This document shows positions 18,637 through 19,723 of a stretch of 19,723 nt of DNA, in pieces. The notes under the pieces were generated by a model. That model was not told the DNA's origin and made no database searches. It saw only the letters and a program-made list of their open reading frames with translations. The stretch is taken from NCBI GenBank assembly GCA_937952095.1, contig CALFYG010000176.1:1-19723 (forward strand), given 5' to 3'. Made by a program: the position numbers and the translations under genes. The DNA is from an uncultured Micrococcales bacterium. GTDB lineage: Bacteria; Actinomycetota; Actinomycetes; S36-B12; UBA10799. The stretch's first letter is position 1. The number at the start of each line of letters is the position of its first letter.

Positions 18637-18645
18637 GGTTGTTCT

Positions 18646-18660
18646 CCTTGCGCTGAGGGC
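18646..18660 (-). promoter_or_regulatory. Shared leader before the small post-capsid gene
   Basis: Same 15-mer as 16906-16920 (minus strand GCCCTCAGCGCAAGG), here leading into AAGGAGAACAACC before ATG 18636 and preceded by the hairpin at 18671-18694. Confidence 0.6.
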
Positions 18661-18670
18661 CCGCAGCCGG

Positions 18671-18694
18671 GCCGGGGGCATCGCTGCCCCCGGC
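18671..18694 (-). other. Very stable GNRA-loop hairpin behind the capsid gene
   Basis: GCCGGGGGCA (18671-18680) pairs perfectly with TGCCCCCGGC (18685-18694). On the minus strand the loop is GCGA, a GNRA tetraloop. It begins 23 bases past the capsid stop and lacks a T run. It may protect the abundant capsid message or partly terminate transcription. Confidence 0.65.
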
Positions 18695-18716
18695 CGCAGC
18701 TACCGGGGAGGGGCGA

Positions 18717-19723
18717 TCAGGCGCCCGGGTTGACCGACAGCACGAAGGCGGTGTTGTTCACCACGTCCGAGCCGTTGCGGTAGTGGACGTACCAGGCGCG
18801 ACGCCCGTTCGGGAGGCCGTTGCCGGCGCTGAACAGGTGGGGGATGAACTCCACCTCCATGCCGACCCGGTCCGCGATCACGAACGAGTTGAAGTCGCCG
18901 TACACGAACGCCACGTTGGTGATCGACGACAGCGCCGTCGACATGTCGGACGCCTGGTAGGCGGGCCGGCCGAGGATGCTGTCGGAGATCGGCTGGCCGA
19001 ACTCGCGGGTCTGCCCGTAGTAGGCGGTGCCGAACTGGCGGACCCGGTTGTGGTAGTGGAGCGAACCGATCCACGACGCCGAGTTCTGCCAGCGGGCCGG
19101 CAGGGTGTTCTGGGCGTTGAGGACGTCGGTGGCCGTCATGGCGCTGTTGGTGGTGTGCGACGACCACAGGGTCGTCTCGCCGTAGAGGGCGGTCACCACG
19201 CCGATCGGCTGGTTCGAGCCGGTGCCCTTGGTGAACACCTGCGCGTCGAGCCGGTCCTTCGCGTCGGCGAGCTCGCGGGCCACCTCGGCGCCGAGACCCT
19301 GGATGTCCTCGAACGCCTCGATGGTGGCCGGGACGGTGCCGGACGCCTTGTAGCAGGTGACGCTGGGGGACTGGTACGTGGCGGCCACGTCGGACGAGTC
19401 GCCGCCCTCCGTGCCGTACGCCAGCGTGATGCCGTCCGAGGTGACGCCGTTCCAGACGTTCGACATCACCGACACGACCCGGCTGATCTGCCGGAGGGGG
19501 TTGGTGGTCCCCGCGTTGGTCAGGATGACCGTCGGGTCGAGGAACGTCGGGATCATCGCGCCACCGTTCGCTGCGGTCAGGGTGAGGCCCCGCTCGCTGT
19601 CGAACTGGCGGGCCGACTTGAAGGCGTGCTTCTCGGCGTCGGTCAGGTCCCACGAACGGCCGGCAGCCATCTTGAGGAACGCCGACGTGTAATCGTCGGA
19701 ACCGTGACGCAGCACGTACTGGT
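18717..19723 (-). CDS. HK97-type major capsid protein, 5' end cut by window
   Basis: The frame is open to the right edge, so the start and any scaffold-like N-terminus are missing. Visible residues begin ...QYVLRHGSDDYTSAFLKMAA (an HK97-type junction before the mature shell), then GGAMIPTFLDPTVILTNAGT, PLRQISRVVSVMSNVWNGVT, AEVARELADAKDRLDAQVFT (spine helix), GTGSNQPIGVVTAL, and a C-terminal FGDF-like stretch (VYGDFNSFVIADRVGMEVEF). The ending ...FVLSVNPGA is normal. The order of strands and the GTGSNQPIG loop are diagnostic of Phage_capsid-type shell proteins. About 335 residues are seen; a full protein would be roughly 400-450. Confidence 0.9.
   Translation of the reverse strand, partial: QYVLRHGSDDYTSAFLKMAAGRSWDLTDAEKHAFKSARQFDSERGLTLTAANGGAMIPTFLDPTVILTNAGTTNPLRQISRVVSVMSNVWNGVTSDGITLAYGTEGGDSSDVAATYQSPSVTCYKASGTVPATIEAFEDIQGLGAEVARELADAKDRLDAQVFTKGTGSNQPIGVVTALYGETTLWSSHTTNSAMTATDVLNAQNTLPARWQNSASWIGSLHYHNRVRQFGTAYYGQTREFGQPISDSILGRPAYQASDMSTALSSITNVAFVYGDFNSFVIADRVGMEVEFIPHLFSAGNGLPNGRRAWYVHYRNGSDVVNNTAFVLSVNPGA

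Overview
The window reads as the late (structural) region of a tailed siphovirus or prophage of a high-GC host, most likely an actinobacterium. The reasons are GC-rich DNA with frequent GTG starts, head and tail genes in standard siphovirus order, tiny genes chained by ATGA, GTGA or TGATG overlaps, and two promoters that sit right against their start codons (leaderless style). No integrase, terminase or portal lies in the window, so virus and prophage cannot be told apart. All genes are on the minus strand except one inserted three-gene cassette, so the biological order runs from high to low coordinates.

Head and glycan region (19723 to 12049). The window opens inside an HK97-type major capsid gene. 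After a strong hairpin come a small protein, a tandem two-domain glycosyltransferase, a second glycosyltransferase, a small unknown protein, a NeuD/PglD-type hexapeptide acyltransferase, a small membrane protein and two GT2 glycosyltransferases. Head accessory and connector genes follow: a beta-rich domain protein, a collagen-like head or tail fibre, a head-tail connector and a likely tail terminator. A GT-B (CgeB-like) glycosyltransferase sits next to the major tail protein. Five glycosyltransferase genes and one acyltransferase inside the structural operon suggest the phage decorates its own particle with a glycan.

Inserted element (10712 to 12045). A 1334-bp element with inverted ends and an exact 8-bp target duplication splits the late operon between the tail terminator and the GT-B gene. 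It keeps only the C-terminal quarter of an IS481-type transposase. In place of the rest it carries a promoter and three overlapping plus-strand genes: an unknown protein, a Cys-rich zinc-ribbon-like protein and a small helix-turn-helix protein. The duplicated 8 bp contains both the stop codon of the upstream gene and the start codon of the downstream gene, so both genes stay intact. This is the most unusual object in the window.

Tail and lysis region (9644 to 1762). This holds the major tail protein, a gp10-like neck protein, tail assembly chaperones with a CCCAAAA -1 frameshift site, the tape measure, two large minor tail proteins (one with a chitin-binding-like insert) and a tail-fibre-like protein with an N-terminal hydrophobic signal. 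Then come an amidase endolysin and three nested membrane proteins, the probable holin set. Hairpins, a tRNA-Pro(UGG) and a terminator close the late operon.

Downstream operon (1437 to 1). A near-consensus promoter with a palindrome in its spacer drives five small overlapping genes. They run from a helix-turn-helix protein to an Ala/Trp/Arg-rich repeat protein that leaves the left edge of the window.
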